From a virus: a stretch of DNA of 29,869 nt. Below are positions 29,851-29,869 of this stretch, piece after piece. A program made the position numbers and the translations under genes. The notes under the pieces were generated by a model. It was not told the DNA's origin. It did not search any database and was given only the letters and a program-made list of their open reading frames with translations. Within the stretch, counting starts at the first letter, position 1. Each line of letters begins with the position of its first letter. The stretch is from IMG/VR virus record IMGVR_UViG_3300044535_000346, positions 1-29,869 of that record, one strand, 5' to 3'.

Positions 29851-29869
29851 GGTCGAAGAGATAGCACTC
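29831..29869 (+). CDS. Start of a truncated gene, possibly the small terminase subunit
   Basis: An ATG 20 bases before the end of the ParB-like gene opens a frame that reads MKNKKNKVEEIAL and is cut by the edge of the window. The overlap style matches other junctions. A ParB-like gene is often followed by terminase genes in Bacteroidota phages, and no terminase is seen elsewhere here. The identity is a guess from position; only 13 residues are visible. Confidence 0.4.
   Translation, partial: MKNKKNKVEEIAL

Noticed and set aside
1-29869. Integrase, excisionase, attachment sites, tRNA genes and transposases
   Set aside because: I found no convincing sign of any of them. The small HTH protein alone does not show lysogeny.

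Overview
This window looks like most of the genome of a tailed double-stranded DNA phage of a Bacteroidota host, probably a flavobacterium-like one. All credible genes lie on the + strand. The DNA is AT-rich, and six putative promoters match the Bacteroidota housekeeping form (TTTG, about 20 bases, TAnnTTTG). The capsid, protease, tail-tip and tail-tube proteins belong to types I recognise from Bacteroidota phages. No sheath gene is visible and there is a 619-residue tape measure, so a siphovirus shape is most likely. I see no integrase, so nothing shows that it is temperate. The large terminase is not in the window. The start of what may be the small terminase is cut off by the right edge.

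Layout. Bases 1-641 hold a host-type promoter and two small unknown genes, closed by a hairpin. Bases 692-8397 hold the tail module: an assembly-chaperone-like gene with a probable -1 frameshift, neck and completion proteins, two large tail-tip proteins, a small overlapping gene and the tape measure. Bases 8382-14567 hold an extra unknown gene, the XkdF-like protease, a scaffold-like protein, the major capsid protein, a tail-tube-like protein between two terminators, an unknown, the portal and a head-tail adaptor. Bases 14637-19171 hold small structural genes, a receptor-binding fibre and a lysis cassette (possible unimolecular spanin, two holin-like proteins, amidase). Bases 19219-27989 hold early and replication genes: small HTH protein, SSB-like protein, initiator with an internal iteron origin, two methyltransferase-like proteins, VRR-NUC nuclease, sigma factor, glycosyltransferase-like protein and HNH nuclease. 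Bases 27994-29869 hold a membrane peptide, a PAPS-reductase-like/ParB-like (IbrA/IbrB-type) pair and the truncated last gene. Many genes overlap by ATGA or TAATG, so translation is likely coupled.

How it may work together. Early genes carry host-type promoters. One gene in the early region (24792-25388) is a small sigma-70-family protein resembling ECF sigma factors. Five late transcription units each begin with the same element, AAC, exactly 15 bases, then CGTTATAT, and the start codon follows 4-6 bases after it. This is ECF-like promoter architecture. The simplest reading is that the phage makes its own sigma factor to switch on its virion genes, and that the late messages are nearly or fully leaderless. 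This predicted sigma-promoter circuit is the most interesting feature. Next come the lambda-like iteron origin inside the initiator gene, the -1 frameshift in the tail chaperone gene, and the cluster of possible DNA-modifying enzymes at the right end.
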